Below, one piece after another: positions 17,835 to 26,087 of a stretch of DNA of 64,000 nucleotides (within the stretch, counting starts at the first letter, position 1; the number at the start of each line of letters is the position of its first letter). A model generated the notes under the pieces. The model made no database searches and had not been told where the DNA came from. It saw only the letters and a program-made list of their open reading frames with translations. This stretch comes from a bacterium HR28 (lineage in GTDB: Bacteria; Chloroflexota; Chloroflexia; Thermomicrobiales; Thermomicrobiaceae), in assembly GCA_002898255.1 (NCBI GenBank), contig BEIE01000001.1:1302001-1366000 (forward strand), in the 5' to 3' direction. The translations under genes were made by a program, and so were the position numbers.

Positions 17835-18548
17835 TCAATCGATCTGGTACCGACCGACCTGATAGCTCCGTGCATCAGGAGTAAGAACCGTGACCGAACC
17901 ACCAAGTGACGCCTGCTCCACGGTGCCAGTGCGGACCAGCAGCGCGCCCGGGACAGGGACGAGGACATTCGTCCACGGAAGTTGAAGCGGAACGAGTTGT
18001 GGCTGGAGCCCCTGAATAGCGAGGCCATCGACTTGAGAATCGGTAGTAATCCAGCGTTGCAAGAGAGGGCTAATGCGTGGGCCGAGGAGGAGCGCTGCGG
18101 CCAGGCCCACCAGGAAGGGTAAGAGCGATAGCTGACGCAAGAGCAGCAACGTTGCAAGGAAGGCGAGGGCGAGAACAAGTTGGCTGGCCACGAGTGTGGT
18201 GCCGCAGCGCGGGTGGATTGCGAGCTGCCGCTCACCCCGCTGTAGGCGGCGTAGGCCTTCCTCAGCGGCTTCAAGGACAAGCGCTGGGGCCACGGGGCCA
18301 AAGATAAGGAAGCCATCCTGGCGTGCGAGGCCAGCAAGTCTGGTCGGTCCGAATCGTTCTTCGATCACGTTGATGGTCGCGTGCTCGAGCGCATGATTGC
18401 GCCGCAACTGTCGGTCCCGGAGAAGCCGCACGAGTTGGCCAGGCGCCGTGATCAAGGTCACGAGCGACGTGACGGTCAAACCGACCAGAACGGTCAGGGC
18501 GAGCAGGCCAATCACGAGAAGCATGGTGACGAGCAGTAGAACGAGCAC
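17835..18548 (-). CDS. DUF6391-like membrane protein with His/Cys motifs
   Basis: About 237 residues. An N-terminal hydrophobic helix (VLVLLLVTMLLVIGLLALTV) is followed by a conserved-looking NHALEHATINVIEERFG segment near residues 50-66. Then come an Ala-rich stretch, AIHPRCGTTLVASQL, two further TM helices, and a soluble C-terminal part rich in beta strands. The NHALEHATI and HPRCG signatures match what I remember of DUF6391 proteins of cyanobacteria and Chloroflexota. The clustered His, Glu and Cys could bind a metal, but no function is established. GTG 18548 is chosen because GGAGGTC precedes it; longer versions overlap the divergent marR promoter. Confidence 0.7.
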   Translation of the reverse strand: MLVLLLVTMLLVIGLLALTVLVGLTVTSLVTLITAPGQLVRLLRDRQLRRNHALEHATINVIEERFGPTRLAGLARQDGFLIFGPVAPALVLEAAEEGLRRLQRGERQLAIHPRCGTTLVASQLVLALAFLATLLLLRQLSLLPFLVGLAAALLLGPRISPLLQRWITTDSQVDGLAIQGLQPQLVPLQLPWTNVLVPVPGALLVRTGTVEQASLGGSVTVLTPDARSYQVGRYQID

Positions 18549-18594
18549 GGGACCTCCGGCGTCTGCGGCACTGTCTGGTGCCAGTATGCCACAT

Positions 18595-18624
18595 TTGACT
18601 CCGTTCTTGTTTGATGAGTAAAAT
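18595..18624 (+). promoter_or_regulatory. Candidate promoter of the marR-ABC operon
   Basis: TTGACT (18595-18600), 18-bp spacer, TAAAAT (18619-18624). It predicts a transcript start near 18631 and supports translation from ATG 18650. Confidence 0.6.
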
Positions 18625-18649
18625 GCTAAGTGATCGAAAGGATGAGGCC

Positions 18650-19120
18650 ATGCAGGAAGCGAGCGCACTTCGTGGGGAAGTGGCCGAACTCCTCCTCGAA
18701 CTCGCACGATCTCTGCGGCGGCGTACGCACCCAGTGCGGCAGGGCGAGCTGACCCCAGAGCAGTTCTGGCTTCTCAAGCGCCTGTGGCTACGGGGGCCAT
18801 TGCGGATCGGCGAGCTCGCTGCCGAGCTCGGTGTCACCCCGGGATCGGTGACGGTGGCATGCAAGCGCTTGGAGCGGGCTGGGCTACTCCAACGCGAGCG
18901 CGGGGCGTCTGGTGACGAACGAGTCGTCATCGTTTCGCTGACCCCAGAAGGGCAGGAACGGTTGCGTCAATGGCAGGAACTGCGGCGCGCCTATTTGGTC
19001 GAGCTCCTCGCTGTCTTGAGCGCGGAGGAGCTCGCGACCTTGCGACCGCTCTTGGTGCGACTGGTCGCTGCGGCAGAACAAGCAGAACAAGAGGATGGGG
19101 TCCGCGATGCCGCTCGTTGA
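18650..19120 (+). CDS. MarR-family transcriptional regulator
   Basis: A 156-residue winged-helix regulator. The DNA-binding core reads LRIGELAAELGVTPGSVTV followed by CKRLERAGLLQRERGASGDERVVIVSLT, with the wing Asp-Glu-Arg. It heads an operon with an ABC exporter and overlaps the ATPase gene by 14 bp, so it probably represses that exporter and responds to its substrate. ATG 18650 has GGATGAGG upstream. Upstream in-frame starts overlap the -10 box and are unlikely. Confidence 0.9.
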   Translation: MQEASALRGEVAELLLELARSLRRRTHPVRQGELTPEQFWLLKRLWLRGPLRIGELAAELGVTPGSVTVACKRLERAGLLQRERGASGDERVVIVSLTPEGQERLRQWQELRRAYLVELLAVLSAEELATLRPLLVRLVAAAEQAEQEDGVRDAAR

Positions 19121-19901
19121 AGTGACGGAGCTCGTGCGGCGCTTTGGAGATGTCCTCGCGGTCGATCATGTTAGTTTCTCAATTGAAGCCGGAGAAGTAT
19201 TCGCGCTGCTCGGGCCGAACGGAGCCGGGAAGACCACGACGATCCGCATGCTGGTCACGCTCCTGCGTCCGACCAGTGGCACGGTATGCATTGCCGGGGT
19301 CGATGCCATTCGCTATCCCGACCGGGTGCGCCGTGTGCTTGGGTACGTGCCACAGACACTGTCAGCTGACGGCTCCTTGACTGGCTACGAGAATCTCCTG
19401 ATGGTTGCCAAGTTGCTCCGCATTCCCCGGCGGGATCGTGAGCGGGCCATTGCTGAGGTCTTGGAGCTCGCACGGCTTGAGGAGGCAGCGGATCGCCTTG
19501 TGCGGACCTACTCGGGAGGGATGGTCCGACGACTGGAAATTGCCCAAGCAATCCTTCACCGGCCAGTGCTCCTGGTGCTCGACGAGCCGACAGTTGGACT
19601 TGATCCAACGGCTCGTCGTACGGTCTGGGAGGCGCTTCAAGAACTCCGGCGGCGCGAGGGGACAACCCTGCTCGTCACTACTCACTACATGGAGGAAGCC
19701 GAGCTTCACTGCGAGCGCATCGGAATTATGAACCATGGCCGCTTGGTCGCTCTTGGAACCCCGGACGAATTGAAGGCGAGCATCGGCGGAGCGAGTTCGC
19801 TCGATGACGTGTTCACGGCGTTGACAGGCGATACGTTGGAGTCGGGAGGGTCATTCAGTGAAGTCAGACAGCTCCGTCGGCGGCTCCGGCGTTTCGGTTG
19901 A
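19107..19901 (+). CDS. ABC transporter ATP-binding protein (DrrA-like)
   Basis: A 264-residue ATPase subunit with Walker A GPNGAGKTT near residue 38, Q-loop YVPQ, signature YSGGMVRRL, Walker B LLVLDEP and H-loop TTHYMEEAE. The PTVGLDPTARRTVW sequence and the short C-terminal extension resemble daunorubicin-resistance or NodI-type exporter ATPases. It pairs with the permease immediately downstream, whose start lies inside this gene. The substrate is unknown; drug, lipid or polysaccharide export are all possible. Confidence 0.92.
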   Translation: MPLVEVTELVRRFGDVLAVDHVSFSIEAGEVFALLGPNGAGKTTTIRMLVTLLRPTSGTVCIAGVDAIRYPDRVRRVLGYVPQTLSADGSLTGYENLLMVAKLLRIPRRDRERAIAEVLELARLEEAADRLVRTYSGGMVRRLEIAQAILHRPVLLVLDEPTVGLDPTARRTVWEALQELRRREGTTLLVTTHYMEEAELHCERIGIMNHGRLVALGTPDELKASIGGASSLDDVFTALTGDTLESGGSFSEVRQLRRRLRRFG

Positions 19902-20715
19902 CCTGGCTACACGACTTGCGGAGGCAGTCCATCCACTCTCGCTGGGAGAGCGAGTGGCGAGCTTCGTCGCGGCATCGCTCGTGGTAGCAGAAGTAGAAGC
20001 ACGTCGGTTACGGCATGATCCATGGGAGGTGGTCACGCGCGCAATCCAGCCGCTCCTGTGGCTGACCATTTTTGGGCAGGCGGTTGCGCGAGCCCGCCTC
20101 TTTGCAGGGCAGGGAGATTATCTCTCGTTTATCGCCCCGGGGATTCTGGCGCAATCGGTCATGTTTACCTCGATCTTCTATGGCCTGGCCATCATCTGGG
20201 AGCGGGACGCGGGGATTCTCCAGAAGATCCTCGTCTTGCCAGTTCCGCGGGCAAGTTTCGTCGCTGGGAAGGGACTCGGGGCTGGACTGCGCGCGCTCAT
20301 ACAGGGCGCTGTCATCATCCTCGTTGCCGCTGCGATGGGTATCCATCTTGAGTTCGCTCCGCTGTCACTCTTGACCTGCGCAGTTGCGATTGTCTTGGGC
20401 GCAGGCGTCTTCGCAACCCTCTCGATGCTGCTGGCGACGCTCTTAAAGACGCGCGAACGTTTCATGGGCATCGGCCAAGTACTCACGATGCCGCTCTTCT
20501 TCGCGAGCAACGCCATTTATCCGCTCGACATCATGCCGAGCTGGCTGCGCATCCTGGCACATATCAACCCACTGAGTTATCTGGTCGAACTCCTGCGCCA
20601 AGCACTTGTGGCAGGAAACACGCTCGGCGCACCGCGTGATTGGCTCGTGTTGCTCGCCTGGCTCGTGGTTTTACAGGTGATCGTGAGTCGCCGTTACGAC
20701 CGTGTGATGTTGTAA
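19858..20715 (+). CDS. ABC-2 type transporter permease
   Basis: A 285-residue membrane protein with six predicted helices and the ABC-2 pattern FIAPGILAQSVMF, IWERDAGILQKILVLPVPR and FFASNAIYPLDIMPSWL followed by HINPLSYLVELLRQ. It forms the membrane channel of the exporter with the preceding ATPase. GTG 19858 follows GGGAGGG and overlaps the ATPase gene by 44 bp, indicating translational coupling. Confidence 0.92.
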   Translation: MKSDSSVGGSGVSVDLATRLAEAVHPLSLGERVASFVAASLVVAEVEARRLRHDPWEVVTRAIQPLLWLTIFGQAVARARLFAGQGDYLSFIAPGILAQSVMFTSIFYGLAIIWERDAGILQKILVLPVPRASFVAGKGLGAGLRALIQGAVIILVAAAMGIHLEFAPLSLLTCAVAIVLGAGVFATLSMLLATLLKTRERFMGIGQVLTMPLFFASNAIYPLDIMPSWLRILAHINPLSYLVELLRQALVAGNTLGAPRDWLVLLAWLVVLQVIVSRRYDRVML

Positions 20716-20826
20716 GCGTTTGTAACACACGGCTCGGAACTCCGGATCAGGCGGAGCATTACGACGGGAACCCGAGCCCTACCCATTGCGTCTTCTCAAC
20801 GAGGATGTCAGAGGCGGGAGGATGAC

Positions 20827-21672
20827 ATGGGAAGGGCTCTCCTCTTGGTGTGTCTGACTCTGATCGCGACACTCGGTTGTTCGCAATCGAATGAATTGCT
20901 TCCCAGAGGGACATCCGAACCGGTGACACAAGGAGCACCTGGTACGGAACCCGCGTCGCCGAGCAATCGGCTTCCCTCGATAGGCCGCCTCGTCGTACGG
21001 GAAGCCGAGCTCCTTGTCTGGTGTGACGATTACCTTGGGGTAGCGAGAGAAATCCAGGAGGTCGTCACGAAGTTTGGTGGGTATGTGGTGGAGTCAGACG
21101 TGGTCGATCTACGAGACGGGAGTGGGCCGCGTCAAGCATCACTGACCGTGATGGTTCCAGCGGATGAGCTAGAGCATTTCCTGACCGCGGTCGCGGAACA
21201 GCCGAGTGTCTCACGTGTCGCGAGTGAGCGCGTGCGAAGCAGCGACGTCACTGAGGAAACGCTAGATCTCGCTGCGCGCCGGCGAACATTGGAGCGCACT
21301 GAAGCGCGACTCCAGGCGCTGCTAGAGCGGGCCCAGACGATCGACGAGATCCTGCGTCTTGAGCAAGAGCTTACCCGCGTGCGAACGGAGATCGAACAGA
21401 TTGTTGAGCGTCAGCGCTTCCTCGAGCGACGAATCCAGTATGCGGAGGTTCGTCTGCTGCTCGTCCCCACTCCGCGCCTGGGGGAGCCCGGTTTCCTCGA
21501 GACATTCCAGGAGGCGTGGTCGGCTTCACTCTTCTTCCTTCGGGTGGTGATCCGGGGCACGTTATGGGCAATTGTGCTGACGTGGTGGATCTGGGGTACG
21601 CTGCTGGTGATGGCTGCCCTCTTGTTGCTTTGGTGGCGACGAAGACCCTCGCGGAGGTCGCTGCCAGCCTGA
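20827..21672 (+). CDS. DUF4349 lipoprotein
   Basis: A 281-residue secreted, membrane-anchored protein. The N-terminus MGRALLLVCLTLIATLGC is a lipoprotein signal peptide with the lipobox Cys at residue 18. Then come a Pro/Ser linker, a DUF4349 domain (VVREAELLVWCDD, FGGYVVESDV, LTVMVPADELEHFLTAV), a long coiled coil (ARLQALLERAQTIDEILRLE) and a C-terminal TM helix with a basic end. The function of DUF4349 is unknown; an envelope scaffold or sensor is plausible. The gap to the ABC permease is 111 bp, with GGGAGGATG before the start, so it may belong to the same operon. Confidence 0.85.
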   Translation: MGRALLLVCLTLIATLGCSQSNELLPRGTSEPVTQGAPGTEPASPSNRLPSIGRLVVREAELLVWCDDYLGVAREIQEVVTKFGGYVVESDVVDLRDGSGPRQASLTVMVPADELEHFLTAVAEQPSVSRVASERVRSSDVTEETLDLAARRRTLERTEARLQALLERAQTIDEILRLEQELTRVRTEIEQIVERQRFLERRIQYAEVRLLLVPTPRLGEPGFLETFQEAWSASLFFLRVVIRGTLWAIVLTWWIWGTLLVMAALLLLWWRRRPSRRSLPA

Positions 21673-22006
21673 AGGAACAGTGAGACCATACTGTCGAGAC
21701 CACGGCTCGAACCGATCGCGGAGGAGATCGTCGAACTGCTGCGGCACCGCAGCACTGCGATGGCCTGGACACAGTTGTATTGGCGCGGCTACTGAAATCA
21801 GTTCATGCGGGGAACTGCGATTGCTGCGTCCCGCTACGTTCCTCGTTGGAATTCTTCTCTTGGCGTCGCTCGTGTGGAGGCGACTTGTAATCGTGCCGTG
21901 GTAGACAGTGGAGTGCCCCGCTACGTGTAGCCAGTGCCGAGACGATCGAGCACTGCCTGTTGCTCGCTGTGAACCACTTCCGGTAAAGGTGGCCTCGCGA
22001 AGTGGC
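21673..22006. other. Intergenic region with a possible 34-residue reading frame
   Basis: About 330 bp between convergent genes. A short protein-like frame at 21691-21795 (see findings) lacks a standard start codon. No terminator with a T-run and no RNA motif was recognised. Confidence 0.5.
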
Positions 22007-23221
22007 TTAGCGTTGTCCCAAAACCACAAGCCCTGCCAACGCATACGCGCGGGCGCACTGGAGGAGTTCGTCCACGCTCACCCACTCGTCTGGCTGGTGA
22101 GCGACCGTTGGGTCGCCTGGACCATAGATGACGGTGGGATACCCACGTGCGGCGAAAAAGCGACCGTCCGTGCCCATACTGAAGCCGGTAAGCGAGCTGT
22201 CCAATCCGAGATAGTCATTGACTGCAACCATTGTCCGAACGAGCGGTGTGTCTTCTGGCTGGAGAATGGCCGGACGGCCAGGCCACTCAGCAGCGGGCTC
22301 GACACTCACGCGGAGTCCCGGTACCGTTTGGATGGCGCGTTCGGCTACCTCGCGGACCTCGTCGACCGCAGTATCGGGGTTCTCTCCCGGAATTAAGCGC
22401 CGGTCGATGTAGATCGAGCAGCGATCCGGGACAACATTTGTCTTTACTCCGCCTTCGATCAAGCTGATCGTCGCGGAGGCTGGTGCGAAGTAGGGATGCC
22501 GACGCGCGGCCAAGCGAGGCCACAACTCTTCCCGAAGAGCGTTGATAACTTGTGCCATGCCCTCGATCGCATTGACACCTTCCCAGGGAAGAGCTCCGTG
22601 GGCGGTTCGGCCATATACTGTGACGCGAATGCCGACACCACCGCGCTCCCCGATACAGATCCGATTGTTCGTGGGCTCAGCGACGAGCACGGCATCGGGA
22701 CGGAGATCGGTGCGCTCGGCTATACGCTTTGCGCCTAACAGCCCGCCGACTTCCTCATCAGCGACTTCGGTCACAACAAGCGTCCCCTGCAAGGGGACGC
22801 CGCTCCGCGCAAGTGCAGCAGCGGCCACGAGCTGTGCTGCGACCCCACCTTTCACATCACAGCTACCGCGCCCATACAACTTCCCATTGCGCACCACACC
22901 ACCGAAGGGGGGCACCGTCCAAGCAGATTCCTCGCCCACCGGAACAACATCTAGGTGCGAATTCCAGAGAAAGAGGGGGCCTGGCTCGCCACCATAGCGA
23001 GCGATCACGTTCGGTTTGGTCGGCTCGGCTGCGTCGAGTTCGATGGTGAAGCCTGCTGCACGGAGGAAATCGGCGCACACAGCTGCTGCCTCGCGTACAT
23101 CCCCCGGTGGATTCACTGTTGGGAGCCGGACAAGTTGTTGAGCGAGTTCCAGCACGTCTTCAAGGCGAATGAGTGCGAGGACTTGTTCGACAAGGGTCTG
23201 GTCGATCGGTGGTCTCGGCAT
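22007..23221 (-). CDS. M20 peptidase, ArgE/DapE family
   Basis: A 404-residue zinc amidohydrolase. Metal ligands and catalytic residues are visible in NSHLDVVPVG, GRGSCDVKGG, VADEEVGG (catalytic Glu pair) and the C-terminal GDPTVAHQPDEWV. The dimerisation lid domain includes GRTAHGALPWEGVNAIE. Members remove acyl groups from amino acids or cleave small peptides; which one is not decidable here. ATG 23221 follows GAGGGAGAAC. It is transcribed divergently from the HAD phosphatase. Confidence 0.92.
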   Translation of the reverse strand: MPRPPIDQTLVEQVLALIRLEDVLELAQQLVRLPTVNPPGDVREAAAVCADFLRAAGFTIELDAAEPTKPNVIARYGGEPGPLFLWNSHLDVVPVGEESAWTVPPFGGVVRNGKLYGRGSCDVKGGVAAQLVAAAALARSGVPLQGTLVVTEVADEEVGGLLGAKRIAERTDLRPDAVLVAEPTNNRICIGERGGVGIRVTVYGRTAHGALPWEGVNAIEGMAQVINALREELWPRLAARRHPYFAPASATISLIEGGVKTNVVPDRCSIYIDRRLIPGENPDTAVDEVREVAERAIQTVPGLRVSVEPAAEWPGRPAILQPEDTPLVRTMVAVNDYLGLDSSLTGFSMGTDGRFFAARGYPTVIYGPGDPTVAHQPDEWVSVDELLQCARAYALAGLVVLGQR

Positions 23222-23317
23222 TGTTCTCCCTCATTCGCAAGAATGACCGTGGGCCTGCAGAGCCGTTCGGACGCTGTGCTATGCTGGGCCAGGGACGGAG
23301 AGTTGTCAAGGAACGAA

Positions 23318-24154
23318 GTGGCGAAAGCGATGAGTGCAAGCGTAACCGAGATCGAAATGCTACTGGCACAGGTGCGTGGCGTGGCTTTCGATATGGACGG
23401 GGTTCTCTACCGGGGTGAGCAGCCACTGCCTGCGGCCGCCGAACTGGTAAAAGAACTTGCACGATGCGGTCTTGGCTACGTCATGGTGACAAACAACTCG
23501 ACAAAGACGCCGGAACAGTACGCGGCGAAGCTTGCCCGCATGGGCATGGCAGTGCCGGCCGGGCGGATCGTGACCTCTGGGATCGCGACGCGCGACTGGA
23601 TGCGGCTCCGTTATCCGGCCGGGACTCGTGTCTATGTGCTCGGCATGCCGGCGCTCCAAGAAGCGATCTTGGGCGACGGTCGCTTTGTCGCAGCTGGGCG
23701 AGATGCAGATGTCGTTGTGAGCGGTGCCGATTTCACACTCACGTACGAGAAACTCAAGATTGCTACTTTGGCGATCCGGGATGGAGCAGACTGGATTGCG
23801 ACGAACGCTGACCGGACATTCCCCTCCGAAGAGGGGCTGATACCGGGGTCGGGCGCGATTGTCGCGGCACTCGCCGCAGCAACTGACCGTACACCGCTTG
23901 TTATTGGGAAACCGGAGCCCGCCATGGTATTGCGGGCGGCGGATATTCTCGGTCTTTCTCCGAGCGAAGTTCTTGTGATCGGCGATCGACTCGACACTGA
24001 TGTTTTGGCAGGGAAGCGAGCTGGGGCCCGTACGGCTCTTGTTCTTACTGGTGTGAGTTCGAGGGCGGATCTGGCGCAAACGGAGATCATGCCCGATCTC
24101 GTACTCGATGATCTCCGTGTCCTCTTGCATGTCGTAAGGGAACGCCGCTCGTGA
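23318..24154 (+). CDS. HAD superfamily IIA (NagD-like) sugar phosphatase
   Basis: About 278 residues. Motif I FDMDGVLYRGEQPL holds the nucleophile and acid Asp, motif II is VTNNSTKT, the C2 cap includes GADFTLTYEKL, motif III lies near IGKPEP and motif IV is GDRLDTDVLAGKRAG. NagD-type enzymes dephosphorylate nucleotides, glycerol phosphate or p-nitrophenyl phosphate. GTG 23318 is preferred because AAGGA lies 5 nt upstream; ATG 23330 is an alternative. The stop overlaps the start of the methyltransferase gene (GTGA). Confidence 0.9.
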   Translation: MAKAMSASVTEIEMLLAQVRGVAFDMDGVLYRGEQPLPAAAELVKELARCGLGYVMVTNNSTKTPEQYAAKLARMGMAVPAGRIVTSGIATRDWMRLRYPAGTRVYVLGMPALQEAILGDGRFVAAGRDADVVVSGADFTLTYEKLKIATLAIRDGADWIATNADRTFPSEEGLIPGSGAIVAALAAATDRTPLVIGKPEPAMVLRAADILGLSPSEVLVIGDRLDTDVLAGKRAGARTALVLTGVSSRADLAQTEIMPDLVLDDLRVLLHVVRERRS

Positions 24155-25014
24155 GGCAAGTTGGTCGCTACTGTGTAGAGGACCCTCGGACGATACAAGG
24201 GCGGGACGATGTCTCACCTCGAGGGTGGAACCTCGGCGCATTACGCGTGCGGTACGCCCTGGAGGCCCTCGAGGGAGTTCGTGGGAGGGTTCTAGTACCG
24301 GGTTGTGGCGCTGGGCGGTACGTGCGGGCACTACGGCGCGAGCGGCCAGATCTCTGGATCGTCGGTGGAGATTTGAGCCGGACAGCGATCCGTGAGGCAC
24401 ACCGACGAGATCCGGAGGGACGGTACGCGGTCCTGGATGCTTGTCGGCTCCCGTTCGGGTCGAACGAGTTCGATGCAGTTGTGTTTCTCGATGTGTTAGA
24501 GCATGTGCCGCAGCCTGCAGCGATGATCGATGAGTGCGCGCGTGTTCTACGACCGGGAGGCGTCCTCCACGCATTCGTACCTTTGGAAGCACAACCCGGG
24601 ACGCTCTATTGGTTACTGCGCACAAGTGAACGGTGGCCGATTCACCGATGGAAGCGCGATCACGTAGGACACATCCAACGGTTTTCCGACCTAGACATCC
24701 TGCGCCTCTTGGCACGGGCGGGTTTCGAGGTACAGACGCTGCAATATAGTTTTCACTTGGTGGGGCAAATTCATGACGTTCTTGACTATTGGCAGCGAGA
24801 ACGCGTCGCTGGAGCGGCAGGGATTCTTCCGGTTTGGGCTGTCCGACTGCTGACGCGCCTTGCGTTTTTGGTCACCTGGCGATTGGCAGCGATTGAAGAC
24901 CGCGTGAACCGGAGTCGTGCACTCGGAGCGGGCTTGCACGTGACAGCCTATAAACCAACGCACACGGAACAGCGAGCGGTCAGGGTCACGTTGTCGGCAT
25001 GGGATGGCCAGTGA
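24151..25014 (+). CDS. Class I SAM-dependent methyltransferase
   Basis: A 287-residue protein. Motif I VLVPGCGAGRYVRAL binds SAM, DLSRTAIREA is the acidic loop, FDAVVFLDVLEHVPQP is motif II and CARVLRPGGVLHAFVPLE is motif III. The C-terminus has a hydrophobic segment and long aromatic-rich helices. The acceptor is unknown; the family often acts on lipids, sugars or quinones. It overlaps the HAD gene by 4 bp and the dipeptidase start lies close after it, so this is a three-gene operon. Confidence 0.85.
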   Translation: MRQVGRYCVEDPRTIQGRDDVSPRGWNLGALRVRYALEALEGVRGRVLVPGCGAGRYVRALRRERPDLWIVGGDLSRTAIREAHRRDPEGRYAVLDACRLPFGSNEFDAVVFLDVLEHVPQPAAMIDECARVLRPGGVLHAFVPLEAQPGTLYWLLRTSERWPIHRWKRDHVGHIQRFSDLDILRLLARAGFEVQTLQYSFHLVGQIHDVLDYWQRERVAGAAGILPVWAVRLLTRLAFLVTWRLAAIEDRVNRSRALGAGLHVTAYKPTHTEQRAVRVTLSAWDGQ

Positions 25015-25027
25015 GGGGGAGTTTACT

Positions 25028-25990
25028 GTGTGGGAACCGATCATTGATGGGCATACCGACTACGTTTTGTCGCTGTTAGAAACAGGCCGTAATTTCTTTA
25101 GTGAGAGTGATTGTGGCCATGTTGATCTCCCGCGAGCGAAGCGTGGCGGCATCGGCGCGATGCTCACGGCGATTTTCGTCCGGGACGAATATCTCCCACA
25201 CCAAGCACTGGCGCGAACACTGCGTGCTGTCGACTTTTTGTTCCGCACCATCGAGGCGTCAGGTGGAGCGATGGAGCTGATCACGAGCGCGTCGCAACTG
25301 GAAGCGTGTCTGGATCGCGGAACGTTCGGGGTGATCCTGCACTATGAAGGTGCCGAGGCGATCGATCCGGAGTTTGCTGTGCTCCGGCTCAGTTACCAAC
25401 TTGGGCTGCGTTCCTTGGGGCTGACTTGGAGCCGGCCCAATATCTTCGCGGAAGGTGTTGGTCCGCAGGATCGGGGGCGCGGTCTGACTAGTCTGGGACG
25501 TGCGCTCGTTAGGGCGTGCAACGAACTGGGGATTCTCATTGATGTCTCCCATTTGAATGATGCTGGCTTCTGGGATGTGCTCGAGTACTCGACGAAGCCG
25601 GTTGTGGCGAGCCATAGCAATTGCCGCGCGCTGTGTCCAGTTGCACGGAATCTGAGCGACGAGCAAATCCTTGCGCTTGCCAAGAAAGGTGGGCTCATAG
25701 GAATTAACTTCCATGTCGGCTTTCTTCGCGCGGGTGCGGAGCGACCAGAGGACGTACGACTCGATGACGTGATCGCGCACATCGATCATATTGTGGAGCT
25801 GGCCGGGGTGGACCACGTGGGCTTCGGTTCTGATTTCGACGGGGCAACGATGCCTGCAGACCTGGCCGATGCCGCTCACCTACCGCGCCTACTCGAGACA
25901 TTGGCACGGCGTGGCTATGATGAGACAGCGTTGCGTAAGATCTGCCGCGAAAACTGGCTCCGTGTCATCCGTGCAGCTTGGCGTGAGTAA
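25028..25990 (+). CDS. Membrane dipeptidase (peptidase M19)
   Basis: A 320-residue amidohydrolase-fold enzyme. IIDGHTDYVLSLL carries the first His/Asp zinc ligands, VILHYEGAEAIDP the bridging Glu region, SHLNDAGFWDVLE and ASHSNCRAL later His ligands, and HVGFGSDFDG the C-terminal Asp. M19 dipeptidases hydrolyse dipeptides, including D-amino-acid and beta-lactam substrates. GTG 25028 follows GAGGGGGAG; an ATG at 25004 inside the previous gene is less likely. A terminator follows. Confidence 0.92.
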   Translation: MWEPIIDGHTDYVLSLLETGRNFFSESDCGHVDLPRAKRGGIGAMLTAIFVRDEYLPHQALARTLRAVDFLFRTIEASGGAMELITSASQLEACLDRGTFGVILHYEGAEAIDPEFAVLRLSYQLGLRSLGLTWSRPNIFAEGVGPQDRGRGLTSLGRALVRACNELGILIDVSHLNDAGFWDVLEYSTKPVVASHSNCRALCPVARNLSDEQILALAKKGGLIGINFHVGFLRAGAERPEDVRLDDVIAHIDHIVELAGVDHVGFGSDFDGATMPADLADAAHLPRLLETLARRGYDETALRKICRENWLRVIRAAWRE

Positions 25991-26020
25991 CAGACGGAGA
26001 CGCTCGATGCTGTGATCAAC

Positions 26021-26055
26021 GCGGCCGGTGCACTCTGCACCGGCCGCTCTCTTGT
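26021..26055 (+). terminator. Terminator after the dipeptidase gene
   Basis: Perfect 12-bp stem GCGGCCGGTGCA/TGCACCGGCCGC with a 3-nt loop and TCTCTTGTT tail. It lies between convergent genes and may serve both strands, but the T-rich side favours the plus strand. Confidence 0.75.
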
Positions 26056-26087
26056 TGGCGCGTGATGCGGCGAATGCTCACCGTTGG

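Noticed and set aside
23360-24715. 451-residue minus-strand frame
   Set aside because: Lies opposite the HAD and methyltransferase genes, both with clear motifs.
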